Below are positions 7,737 to 15,341 of a DNA stretch of 64,000 nt, piece after piece. This DNA comes from Gammaproteobacteria bacterium Ga0077536. GTDB taxonomy: Bacteria; Pseudomonadota; Gammaproteobacteria; Ga0077536. The translations under genes were made by a program, and so were the position numbers. The stretch lies in NCBI GenBank assembly GCA_001464935.1, contig LNEL01000058.1, forward strand, positions 1 through 64,000. The letters run 5' to 3'. A model generated the notes under the pieces. It was given only the letters and a program-made list of their open reading frames with translations. It was not told the origin of the DNA and made no database searches. Numbering within the stretch: position 1 is the stretch's first letter; each line of letters opens with the position of its first letter.

Positions 7737-9121
7737 GCCGGCTGCACCGCGAGCAGCCCGCGCACCAGCGCGTGATCGGCATCCAGCTCGCGCAGCCGCC
7801 CGTCGCGCGTGACCTGCATGCGCTCGAGCCAGGCCTCGAACTCCGGCGCGTGGCGCAGACCCAGCACCTCGCGCAGGTACAGCGCATCGTGAAACGAAGT
7901 GCTCTGGTAGTTCAGCATCACGTCGTCGGCGCCGGGCACCCCCATGATGTAGGTGACACCGGCCGCGCCGAGCATCGTCAGCAGCGTGTCCATGTCGTCC
8001 TGATCGGCTTCGGCGTGGTTGGTGTAGCAGACGTCGCAGCCCAGCGGCACGCCCATCAGCTTGCCGCAGAAATGATCCTCGAGCCCGGCACGGATGATCT
8101 GCTTGCCGTCGTAGAGGTACTCCGGCCCGATGAAACCGACCACCGTGTTCACGAGCAGCGGCGAGTACGCGCGGGCCACCGCATAGGCCCGCGCCTCGCA
8201 GGTCTGCTGATCGACGCCGTGATGCGCGTTCGCCGACAGCGCACTGCCCTGGCCCGTTTCGAAATACATCACGTTGTCGCCGAGCGTGCCGCGCTTCAGC
8301 GACAGCGCCGCCGCGCGCGCCTCGGCGAGCAGCGCGAGCGAGATGCCGAAACTGCGGTTGGTGTCCTCGGTCCCGCCGATCGACTGGAACACGAGATCGA
8401 TCGGTGCGCCGCGCTCGATGGCCGCGATCTGGCTGGTCACGTGCGTCAGCACGCAGGACTGCGTCGGCACCTCGAAGCGCGCGATCAGTTCGTCGAGCAT
8501 CAGCCACAGGTCGAGCAGGGTCTGCGGGCTGTCGCTGACGGGATTGATGCCGATCACCGCGTCGCCGGCCCCGTACAGCAGGCCGTCGAGGATCGACGCC
8601 GCGACCCCTTTCGGATCGTCGGTCGGATGATTCGGCTGCAGCCGCACCGACAGCCTGCCGGGCAGGCCAATCGTGTTGCGGAAGCGCGTGACGACACGGC
8701 ATTTGCGCGCGACCAGCACGAGATCCTGGTTGCGCATCAGTTTCGACACGGCGGCGGCCATCTCGGGCGTCACGCCCGGGGCGATCGCGGCGAGCATCGC
8801 CGGCGTGGTGGTGTCGAGCAGCAGCCAGTTGCGGAAATCCCCGACCGTCAGGTGCGCGATCGCGGCGAAGGCACTCGCGTCGTGACCATCGACGATCAGC
8901 CGCGTGACTTCATCGCTTTCATAGGGCACCAGCGCCTCGCGCAGAAAGGTCGCGAGCGGCAGTTCGGCGAGACACAGGCGCGCCGCGCTGCGTTCGACCG
9001 CGGACCGAGCGGCAAGCCCCGCAAGCATGTCGCCGGAGCGCGCCGGGGACGCTTTCGCCAGCAGGTCCTTCAGATCCGCAAAGGCGTGGACCGTGGCGCC
9101 GACCGTGTGTCTGTAACGCAT
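7733..9121 (-). CDS. eutB: ethanolamine ammonia-lyase large subunit EutB
   Basis: Catalytic large subunit (462 residues) of ethanolamine ammonia-lyase, a TIM-barrel B12 enzyme. Recognisable stretches include LLYGAGDAVIGINPVSDS, FQSIGGTEDTNRSFGIS and GSALSANAHHGVDQQTCEAR, all strongly conserved in EutB. The ATG lies at the end of a divergent region shared with the hybrid kinase at 9272. With eutC it forms a two-gene operon, the minimal form found in bacteria that use ethanolamine, often as nitrogen source, without a microcompartment. It needs imported or synthesised cobalamin; no cobalamin riboswitch was recognised upstream. Confidence 0.97.
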   Translation of the reverse strand: MRYRHTVGATVHAFADLKDLLAKASPARSGDMLAGLAARSAVERSAARLCLAELPLATFLREALVPYESDEVTRLIVDGHDASAFAAIAHLTVGDFRNWLLLDTTTPAMLAAIAPGVTPEMAAAVSKLMRNQDLVLVARKCRVVTRFRNTIGLPGRLSVRLQPNHPTDDPKGVAASILDGLLYGAGDAVIGINPVSDSPQTLLDLWLMLDELIARFEVPTQSCVLTHVTSQIAAIERGAPIDLVFQSIGGTEDTNRSFGISLALLAEARAAALSLKRGTLGDNVMYFETGQGSALSANAHHGVDQQTCEARAYAVARAYSPLLVNTVVGFIGPEYLYDGKQIIRAGLEDHFCGKLMGVPLGCDVCYTNHAEADQDDMDTLLTMLGAAGVTYIMGVPGADDVMLNYQSTSFHDALYLREVLGLRHAPEFEAWLERMQVTRDGRLRELDADHALVRGLLAVQPA

Positions 9122-9174
9122 CCCGACTGGTCCCCCCGCTCTGGACGATCAAACCCGTGGAATCCAAGGTATTG

Positions 9175-9238
9175 TGTCCGGCACGGTCGCGGATGCCCGC
9201 GCATCACGCGACCGCCAACATCCGGCACAGACCGGACA
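9175..9238. promoter_or_regulatory. nested inverted repeats in the eutB / hybrid-kinase divergent region
   Basis: An outer pair TGTCCGG (9175-9181) / CCGGACA (9232-9238) flanks a hairpin with arms GGTCGCGGATGC (9185-9196) and GCATC-A-CGCGACC (9201-9213), 12 pairs with one bulged A and a CCGC loop. The element fills much of the 150-base intergenic region, so it may be a regulatory structure or binding site for either gene. Confidence 0.45.
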
Positions 9239-9271
9239 ATGTCAGTATAGGTAGGACCGCTGCGCTGCACC

Positions 9272-12025
9272 ATGACCTCCTTGCGTGACGACAGACTCGG
9301 ACTCGAACGCGAGATTCTGGAAATCCTCGCGGGCGCGAGCGGCATCGACGACGGCGTCTTCGGCGCACTCGCGCACGCGTTCTCGCGCTTGTGCGCGAAC
9401 GGCAATGCGGGCATCGCGAGCCTGACCGGTCACGGCGAAGGCGTCGCCGTGCTGGCCGCCCACCCGGTGCCGCCCGCCTTCGACGACGAGGCGTGGCCGG
9501 CCGATGCCGCGCTGGCGACGCTCATCGCCAGCGACACCGGTGCGAGCGCGCCGCTCGGCACTTACGATTTCTGGCTCGCGGCCGTCGGCGTCGCCCCGGG
9601 CCGTCATCACCTGAGCGGCATCGCGATCCGCGCCGACGACGGCACCGCACTCGGCGTGCTGTTCACCGTCGGTGCCATCGACACCGCGTTTGCGAAGAGC
9701 CCGCTGCTGCCCCTGCTGTGCCAGCGCGCCGCGCGCGAGCTGCAGGCCCGGGCGCACAGGGCCACGCTGCGCGCGAACCAGCTGCTGTACCGGACCGCCG
9801 CGCAGATCGCCGGCAACCGGGTGCTGGTGCACGATCGCGCCGGCATCCTGCGTGACGTGAGTCCGGACGACGGCGCGAACTGGCCGTACGTGCGCGAACT
9901 CATCATCGGCCGTCATTTTTCCGAATCGATTCCGCCCGGCCCGGCCGCGTTGTTCGCGAACGCACAGCGCACCGTGCTCGACACCGGCGAGACCTGGATC
10001 GGCGAGTACGAAATCGAACTGCCCCAGGGCCGGCGCTGGCGGGAAATCCGCGTCGCCGCGTTCGATCGCGATCACACGCTGTCGGTGATCCGCGACATCA
10101 CCGAGGCGCGCCTCGCGCTGCAGGCCCTGCGCGACAGCGAAATGCACAAGCGCGCCATCGTCGAGGCGCTGCCGGACACCCTGCTCGTCAACGATGCCGA
10201 CGGGGTCTATGTCGAGGCACCGGTCGTCAGCGAAGGCGCGTGGCGCTATGACACGATTGACGCGCTCGGCAAACGCTTTGCAGACGTGCTGCCGGCGCCC
10301 GTTGCGACCCTGTTCGCGAACGGCCAGGCCGCCGTGCTCGCCACCGGCGAACCGTGCCAGGGCGAATACGCGATCGACGTGGGTGGCAGCACACGCTGGC
10401 GCGAATTCCACATGGTGCGGCTCGATGCCCGGCGGACGTTGACGATCGTGCGCGACGTCACCGCGCTGAAGCTTGCGCTGGCTTCGCTGCGCGACAGCGA
10501 GTCGCGACTGCGCAATGTCGTGCGGCTTGCACCGGTCGGCATTTTCTGGACCGACCCCGACGGCGCGGTGCAGTACGGCAACCCGGCGCTGCGGCGCTCG
10601 ATCCAGCTGAGCGCCGAGGAAGGTCTCGGCCATGCGTGGATCAACCACGTGCACGCGGCCGATCGGCCACTCGTGCTCGACGCGTGGCGCGGCCTGCTCG
10701 ACGGCCGCCGGCAGGAGTTCAACGAGGAATACCGCTACGTGCCACCCGGACGGCCCGCGTGCGTCGTGCGCACGCACGCCGTGCCGATCGTCAGCGACGG
10801 TCGGGTCATCGGCCTGATGGGCATCATGCTCGACATCACCGCGCAGCGTCAGGCCGAAGAGCAGGGCCGACAGCTGCAGTTGAGGCTGCAGCACACGCAG
10901 AAGCTCGAAGCCCTGGGCCAGCTCACCGGCGGCATCGCGCACGAGTTCAACAATATTCTCGCGACCACGCTCGGGTACGCCGCGCTCGCGCAGCGCAAGC
11001 CCGAAGGGGACGGCAAGCTCGTCCATTACATGCAGCAGATCGTCGCCGCCGGCGAGCGCGGCCGCGATCTCGTCAGCCAGATGCTGACGTTCGTGCAGCG
11101 GCCCGGCGACACGAACGCGGTGCTCGATCCGGCGCCGGTGCTCGTCGAGACCTGTCAGATGCTGCGCACGGCGCTGCCGCCGGGCATCGAGCTCACGGTG
11201 GCGCTGCAGGCGCAGCGGCCGATGGTCGCCGGCAACGCCGACGACCTGCGCCAGGTGCTGCTGAATCTGGTGTTGAACGCACGCGACGCGCTCGGTGCCG
11301 ACGGACGAATCGCGGTGACGCTCGACGGCCCGTGCCATGTGCGCGGCGCCTGTCGCGCCTGCCAGGAGCCACTCGATGACGATTACGTGATCCTGCGCGT
11401 CAGCGACAACGGGTGTGGCATCGCGCCGTCGGATCTCGGCCGGATCTTCGATCCGTTCTATACGACCAAGGAAGTCGGCAGCGGGGCCGGTCTCGGCCTG
11501 TCGGTCGTGCACGGCATCGTGCATCGCGACGGCGGTCACGTGCTGGCGGAGTCCTCGCCCGCGCCCGACACCACGATCGAGATCCTGCTGAAACCGATGG
11601 CAACGGCGCCGGCGAGCACGGCGAGCACGGCACCGCGCGTGCGGCGCGCGCCGGCATGTATCGCCGTGGTCGACGACGAACCCGCGGTCGGCGGCCTGAT
11701 CCGCGAACTGCTGGAGGCCGATGGCTACAGCGTGGATCTGTTCGCGTCGGGTGAGGCTGCGCTCGCGGCGATCGCCGACGCCCCGCAGCGCCATGCGCTG
11801 CTCGTCACCGATCTCACGATGCCGCGCATGGGTGGCCTCGAACTCGCGGCCGCGGTGCGCGCGCTGCGCCCAACTCTCCCCATCGTCGTGTGCACGGGGT
11901 ATAACGAAGCCGTGGAGCGCGGGCCGGCGAACGTGCCGGGCATCGCCCACTGGTTTCGCAAACCGCTGCCGATCGGCGATTTCCTGCATATCATCTCGCA
12001 GCTGACGGGCACGCCGATCGCCTGA
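9272..12025 (+). CDS. multi-PAS hybrid sensor histidine kinase with C-terminal receiver
   Basis: A 917-residue signalling protein. Residues 1-165 are an unassigned N-terminal region, followed by about three PAS-like segments (about 170-530; FWTDPDGAVQYGNPALRRS in the last). The HisKA helix LTGGIAHEFNNILATTLGY has His557; the ATPase domain has an N box (VLLNLVLNARDAL) and GAGLGLSVVHG; an Ala/Ser/Thr linker with a 9-base tandem repeat leads to a receiver with VVDDEP and phospho-acceptor Asp847 (VTDLTMPRMGG). No transmembrane helix is evident, so it should be cytoplasmic. A Cys cluster (CHVRGACRAC) sits inside the ATPase domain at about residues 688-697. It is divergent from eutBC and may regulate it; no DNA-binding domain is present, so a partner regulator would be elsewhere. 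Confidence 0.93.
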   Translation: MTSLRDDRLGLEREILEILAGASGIDDGVFGALAHAFSRLCANGNAGIASLTGHGEGVAVLAAHPVPPAFDDEAWPADAALATLIASDTGASAPLGTYDFWLAAVGVAPGRHHLSGIAIRADDGTALGVLFTVGAIDTAFAKSPLLPLLCQRAARELQARAHRATLRANQLLYRTAAQIAGNRVLVHDRAGILRDVSPDDGANWPYVRELIIGRHFSESIPPGPAALFANAQRTVLDTGETWIGEYEIELPQGRRWREIRVAAFDRDHTLSVIRDITEARLALQALRDSEMHKRAIVEALPDTLLVNDADGVYVEAPVVSEGAWRYDTIDALGKRFADVLPAPVATLFANGQAAVLATGEPCQGEYAIDVGGSTRWREFHMVRLDARRTLTIVRDVTALKLALASLRDSESRLRNVVRLAPVGIFWTDPDGAVQYGNPALRRSIQLSAEEGLGHAWINHVHAADRPLVLDAWRGLLDGRRQEFNEEYRYVPPGRPACVVRTHAVPIVSDGRVIGLMGIMLDITAQRQAEEQGRQLQLRLQHTQKLEALGQLTGGIAHEFNNILATTLGYAALAQRKPEGDGKLVHYMQQIVAAGERGRDLVSQMLTFVQRPGDTNAVLDPAPVLVETCQMLRTALPPGIELTVALQAQRPMVAGNADDLRQVLLNLVLNARDALGADGRIAVTLDGPCHVRGACRACQEPLDDDYVILRVSDNGCGIAPSDLGRIFDPFYTTKEVGSGAGLGLSVVHGIVHRDGGHVLAESSPAPDTTIEILLKPMATAPASTASTAPRVRRAPACIAVVDDEPAVGGLIRELLEADGYSVDLFASGEAALAAIADAPQRHALLVTDLTMPRMGGLELAAAVRALRPTLPIVVCTGYNEAVERGPANVPGIAHWFRKPLPIGDFLHIISQLTGTPIA

Positions 12026-12060
12026 TCCGCCGCGCTTCGCGCACACGGAGGTGCCTGTCG

Positions 12061-12750
12061 ATGCTGGATCTGCTCAACGCGGTGCGCTGGCAGGATTGGG
12101 CCGGCAATGCGTGTTACGCCCTGCTCGCGGCTTCCTACCTGTTCACGAACATGCTGTGGCTGCGCGTGATCGCCGTCGTGTCGCTGGCCTTCGAAGGCGT
12201 GTACTTCGTGTTCGGTGCCGACAGTCCGCTGTGGGTCGGCATCGGCTGGAACGTGGTGTTCGTCGCGATCAATCTCGTGATGCTGGTACTGTTGCTGCGC
12301 GAGCGGCGCCAGCTGCGGCTCGACGCGGATGCGGCGATCCTCAAGCGCGGCCTGTTCGCCGAACTCGACTCCCTGAACTTCGGGCGTCTGCTGAAGGCGG
12401 GCGAATGGCTCGAACTGCCGCGCGGCACCCGGCTCACGACCGAAGGGCAGCCGGTCGGATACTTTTACGTGATCGCCGACGGCCTCGCCGAAGTCGATGT
12501 GCGTGGCCACGTGGTATCGGTCCTCCAGAACGGCGCTTTCGTCGGCGAGATGAGTCTATTGACGAATGCACCGGCTTCGGCGACGGTGACCACGCTTGCC
12601 GTCTGTCGCGTGTTTCGTCTCGACAGGTCGCGCCTCGACGAACTGTTGCTCCGGCATCCCGAGGTGCGCGCGGGGCTCGATCGCACGATCGGACGCGATC
12701 TCGCCCGCAAACTGAGAACGACGCGCGGCCGCCCCGCCAGCGCCATCTGA
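12061..12750 (+). CDS. membrane-anchored cyclic-nucleotide-binding protein (Popeye/POPDC-like architecture)
   Basis: A 229-residue protein with three predicted membrane helices (about residues 14-31, 33-51 and 57-80) followed by a cyclic-nucleotide-binding-type beta-barrel (about 100-215). The latter shows GTRLTTEGQPVGYFYVIADG and GAFVGEMSLLTNAPASATV, the latter being the phosphate-binding-cassette region, although the usual Arg (RxA) is replaced (NAPASAT). This three-helix plus cNMP layout is that of Popeye-domain proteins. It lies 35 bases after the hybrid kinase and 18 bases before a symporter gene, so the three may be cotranscribed. The ligand is unknown; the cassette substitution makes canonical cAMP binding uncertain. 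Confidence 0.78.
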   Translation: MLDLLNAVRWQDWAGNACYALLAASYLFTNMLWLRVIAVVSLAFEGVYFVFGADSPLWVGIGWNVVFVAINLVMLVLLLRERRQLRLDADAAILKRGLFAELDSLNFGRLLKAGEWLELPRGTRLTTEGQPVGYFYVIADGLAEVDVRGHVVSVLQNGAFVGEMSLLTNAPASATVTTLAVCRVFRLDRSRLDELLLRHPEVRAGLDRTIGRDLARKLRTTRGRPASAI

Positions 12751-12768
12751 TCTTCAACCGGGCGCCTC

Positions 12769-14079
12769 ATGACTGACACGACCGCTGCTGCGCGACCGCC
12801 GCTCGCCCTTCACACGCGCATCCTGCTCGGCCTGGCGCTCGGCGCCATCGCCGGCGCCGCGGCGCATGACATCGTCGCACTGCAGCCTGCGGCACAGTGG
12901 TTCGCCACCCAGATCAGCGCGCCGGTCGGGCAGCTGTTCCTGAGCCTGCTGCTGATGCTCGTGGTGCCGCTGGTGTTCGCCTCGCTCGTCGTCGGCGTGG
13001 CCGGCATCGGCGATCTGCGTCGACTGGGGCGGGTCGGCATCAAGTCTTTCGTTTTCTCGATCGTGATGTCGGCGATCTCGGTCGCGATCGGGATCACGCT
13101 CGCCAATGCGCTGGCACCGGGCCTGCAGCTCGACGCACAGATTGCGCAGACCCTGCGTGCGGCCTACGGCGACGCCGCCGCCGCACAGGTCGCCGCCGCG
13201 CCGCCCCCGACGGCAAGCGCGCCGCTGGCGCAAATCGTCGAGTCACTGGTGCCGCGCAACCCCGTGGCCTCGCTCGCGAGCCCCACGCCGAACATGCTGC
13301 ACCTGATGTGTTTCGCGCTGGCGATCGGCCTCGGCGCCACCCTGCTGCCACGCGAGCGCGTGCAGCCGCTGATCGCCGCGCTCGAGGGCTTGAGCGAAAT
13401 CGTCGCGCAGCTGATCGGCCTGGTGATGAAACTCGCGCCGGTCGCGGTGTTCTGCCTGGTGTTCAACAACGTGCAGCAGTTCGGCATCGGCCTGCTGATC
13501 TCGCTCGGCTGGTTCGTCGGCACCGTCCTGCTCGGCCTGGGCCTGCATCTGTTCGGCGTGTATTCCGCCGTCGTCTGGTGGTTCGCGAAGATTTCGCCGC
13601 TGCGGTTCTTCCGCGCGATCCGCACCGCGATGCTGACCGCTTTCTCGACGTCCTCGTCGAGCGCGACCCTGCCGACGGCACTGCGCGTCGGCGAGGAGGA
13701 ACTCGGCGTGCCGAAGGAGATCAACAGCTTCGTGCTGACTGTCGGCGCGACCGCGAACCAGAACGGCACTGCGCTGTACGAAGGCATCACGGTGCTGTTC
13801 CTCGCCCAGCTCGCCGGCGTCGAGCTGTCGCTCGCACAGCAGCTGATGGTGGTCTACCTCGCGATCCTCGGCGGCATCGGCACCGCCGGCGTGCCGGCCG
13901 GCTCGATTCCGTTCGTGATCGGCATCCTTGCCTCGATTGGCGTAGACCCCGCCCTGATCGCCGTCGTGCTCGGCGTCGATCGGATTCTCGACATGTGCCG
14001 CACCACCCTCAACGTCAGCGGCGATCTCGCCGCCGCCGCCTATGTCGCACGCAGCGAGGGTTACACGCTGAAGCCATAG
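12769..14079 (+). CDS. dicarboxylate/amino acid:cation symporter (DAACS, GltP/DctA family)
   Basis: A 436-residue inner-membrane secondary carrier using Na+ or H+ to import glutamate/aspartate-like amino acids or C4-dicarboxylates. The Ser-rich re-entrant loop (AFSTSSSSATLPTALR), the helix-7 motif NQNGTALYEG (NMDGT in characterised members), the second re-entrant loop GIGTAGVPAGSIPFVIG and the helix-8 substrate-binding DRILDMCRTTLNVSGD are all present. The MDGT to QNGT change in the cation motif may alter ion coupling. A roughly 45-residue Ala/Pro-rich insertion (about 115-160) precedes the third helix group, typical of this subfamily. The gene follows the Popeye-like gene by 18 bases. Confidence 0.93.
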   Translation: MTDTTAAARPPLALHTRILLGLALGAIAGAAAHDIVALQPAAQWFATQISAPVGQLFLSLLLMLVVPLVFASLVVGVAGIGDLRRLGRVGIKSFVFSIVMSAISVAIGITLANALAPGLQLDAQIAQTLRAAYGDAAAAQVAAAPPPTASAPLAQIVESLVPRNPVASLASPTPNMLHLMCFALAIGLGATLLPRERVQPLIAALEGLSEIVAQLIGLVMKLAPVAVFCLVFNNVQQFGIGLLISLGWFVGTVLLGLGLHLFGVYSAVVWWFAKISPLRFFRAIRTAMLTAFSTSSSSATLPTALRVGEEELGVPKEINSFVLTVGATANQNGTALYEGITVLFLAQLAGVELSLAQQLMVVYLAILGGIGTAGVPAGSIPFVIGILASIGVDPALIAVVLGVDRILDMCRTTLNVSGDLAAAAYVARSEGYTLKP

Positions 14080-14138
14080 CGGGATCCTTGGACATCGTGC
14101 GTCGGACCGGACGGCGGTGATGCGTGACGATCACATGG

Positions 14139-14256
14139 GCCACCGAGAACACCGAAAACACCGAGAAAAGAACACGAGAATTGGTGAATGCGGGGGTTGC
14201 AGCTATCTCGCGCATTCTCCCTGTCTTGCCTCGGTGTTCTCGGTGTTCCCGGTGGC
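14139..14256. repeat. inverted-repeat element, copy 1 (ACCGAGAACACCGA arms)
   Basis: Left arm 14139-14165 and right arm 14230-14256 are 27 bases each and complementary at 25 positions; each arm holds short direct repeats of the type ACCGAGAAC. An inner pair GAATGCG/CGCATTC strengthens the fold. It lies between the convergent symporter and Sua5-family genes, contains no credible gene and may also act as a terminator. Related copies are at 55228-55397 (degenerate) and 57392-57556. Confidence 0.8.
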
Positions 14257-14300
14257 AAAAACGACCTTGCCGGTCGCTGGATTCAGTGCTTGCCGGCGTG

Positions 14301-15308
14301 TCAGGCGGGTGGCAACGAATGCCCCTGCGCCGCGCGTTGCAGGCGATCGGCGATGCCGCGCCAGGCGGCGCCGGGGGGCGGCGCCTCGACCACGATGAGG
14401 GCACAGCCCGCGGCGTCGAGTTCGCGCAGGTTCGCGTAGAGCGCGCGGGCATAACCGTCGGCGTCGGGTGCGGCGCTGAGGGTCCGCAGGCCGGCGTGGG
14501 CGCCGAGGGACTGCACGAGGCCGGTGCCGGCGAGCACGGCCACGCGTTCGCCGGCGGCCAGGCGCTGGTGCACATGGTTCGCGCAGTCGCCGCCCGCCAG
14601 CAGCACGAGCGGCGTGCGCGGCGCGTAGTGCGCGGGCAGCGCGCCGGACACGCGCGGGGCTGCCGCATCGGCATGACCCAACGCCGAGCCCAGACAGTCG
14701 GCAATGTCCTGCGCGGTCAGCATCCCCGGCCGCAGCACGCGGGGCTCCGCAGCGCTGACGTCGACGATCGTCGATTCGATGCCGACCGCGCAGGGGCCCC
14801 CGTCGAGCACCACGGCGACCGCGTCACCCAGTTCCTCGCGCACATGCGCCGCGGTGGTCGGACTGATGCGGCCGAAGCGGTTCGCCGACGGCGCGACGAT
14901 GCCGTCGATGCCGGCCGCGCGCGCGGCCGCGAGCAGACGCAGCGCGACCGGGTGCGCGGGACAGCGCACCGCCACCGTGTCCTGACCACCGGTGATGGCA
15001 TCGCGCACACCGGTCGCGCGTTTGAGCACGAGCGTCAGCGGCCCGGGCCAGAAGCGCGCCGCGAGGGCGCGCGCGGCCGGCGGGATGTCGCGCGCCCACA
15101 GCGGGAGATCCTCGACCGACCCGATGTGGACGATCACGGGATGGTCGGCCGGGCGACCCTTCGCCGCGTACAGCCGCGCCACGGCGACAGGGTCGCGCGC
15201 GTTCGCGCCGAGGCCGTACACGGTTTCAGTCGGGAAGGCGACGAGCTGGCCGGCGCGCAGGGCGTCGACGGCAGCGGCAAGATCGGTGTCGGATACGGTG
15301 GCTGACAT
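14301..15308 (-). CDS. sua5: L-threonylcarbamoyladenylate synthase (Sua5/YciO/YrdC family)
   Basis: Makes threonylcarbamoyl-AMP from threonine, bicarbonate and ATP, the first step of the t6A37 modification of ANN-decoding tRNAs. The YrdC domain (residues 10-200) shows FPTETVYGLGANA, KGRPADHPVIVHI, FWPGPLTLVL, APSANRFGRISPTTAAHV and ESTIVDVS. A linker (ALPAHYAPRTPL) and a C-terminal Sua5 domain of about 110 residues follow, so this is the long Sua5 form rather than the short TsaC form. ATG start; 335 residues is normal for Sua5. Confidence 0.95.
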   Translation of the reverse strand: MSATVSDTDLAAAVDALRAGQLVAFPTETVYGLGANARDPVAVARLYAAKGRPADHPVIVHIGSVEDLPLWARDIPPAARALAARFWPGPLTLVLKRATGVRDAITGGQDTVAVRCPAHPVALRLLAAARAAGIDGIVAPSANRFGRISPTTAAHVREELGDAVAVVLDGGPCAVGIESTIVDVSAAEPRVLRPGMLTAQDIADCLGSALGHADAAAPRVSGALPAHYAPRTPLVLLAGGDCANHVHQRLAAGERVAVLAGTGLVQSLGAHAGLRTLSAAPDADGYARALYANLRELDAAGCALIVVEAPPPGAAWRGIADRLQRAAQGHSLPPA

Positions 15309-15341
15309 GCGCGCAGGATAGCGCAGCGCCGGTGCGCAAGC

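Noticed and set aside
6915-8702. A single long frame containing eutC extended upstream across eutB
   Set aside because: The part upstream of ATG 7736 is an Arg/Ala-rich shadow of eutB; the eutC family start and an ATGA overlap support two separate genes.
9122-9271. Possible cobalamin riboswitch before eutB
   Set aside because: No B12-box-like sequence; the structure there is a simple nested inverted repeat.
9242-12046. 934-codon open frame antisense to the hybrid kinase gene
   Set aside because: Arg/His/Gln-rich product without domain similarity, caused by high third-position GC on the coding strand; the kinase frame has clear domains.
14124-14300. Short frames within the inverted-repeat element
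   Set aside because: Products are encoded by the repeat arms on both strands and have no similarity to known proteins.
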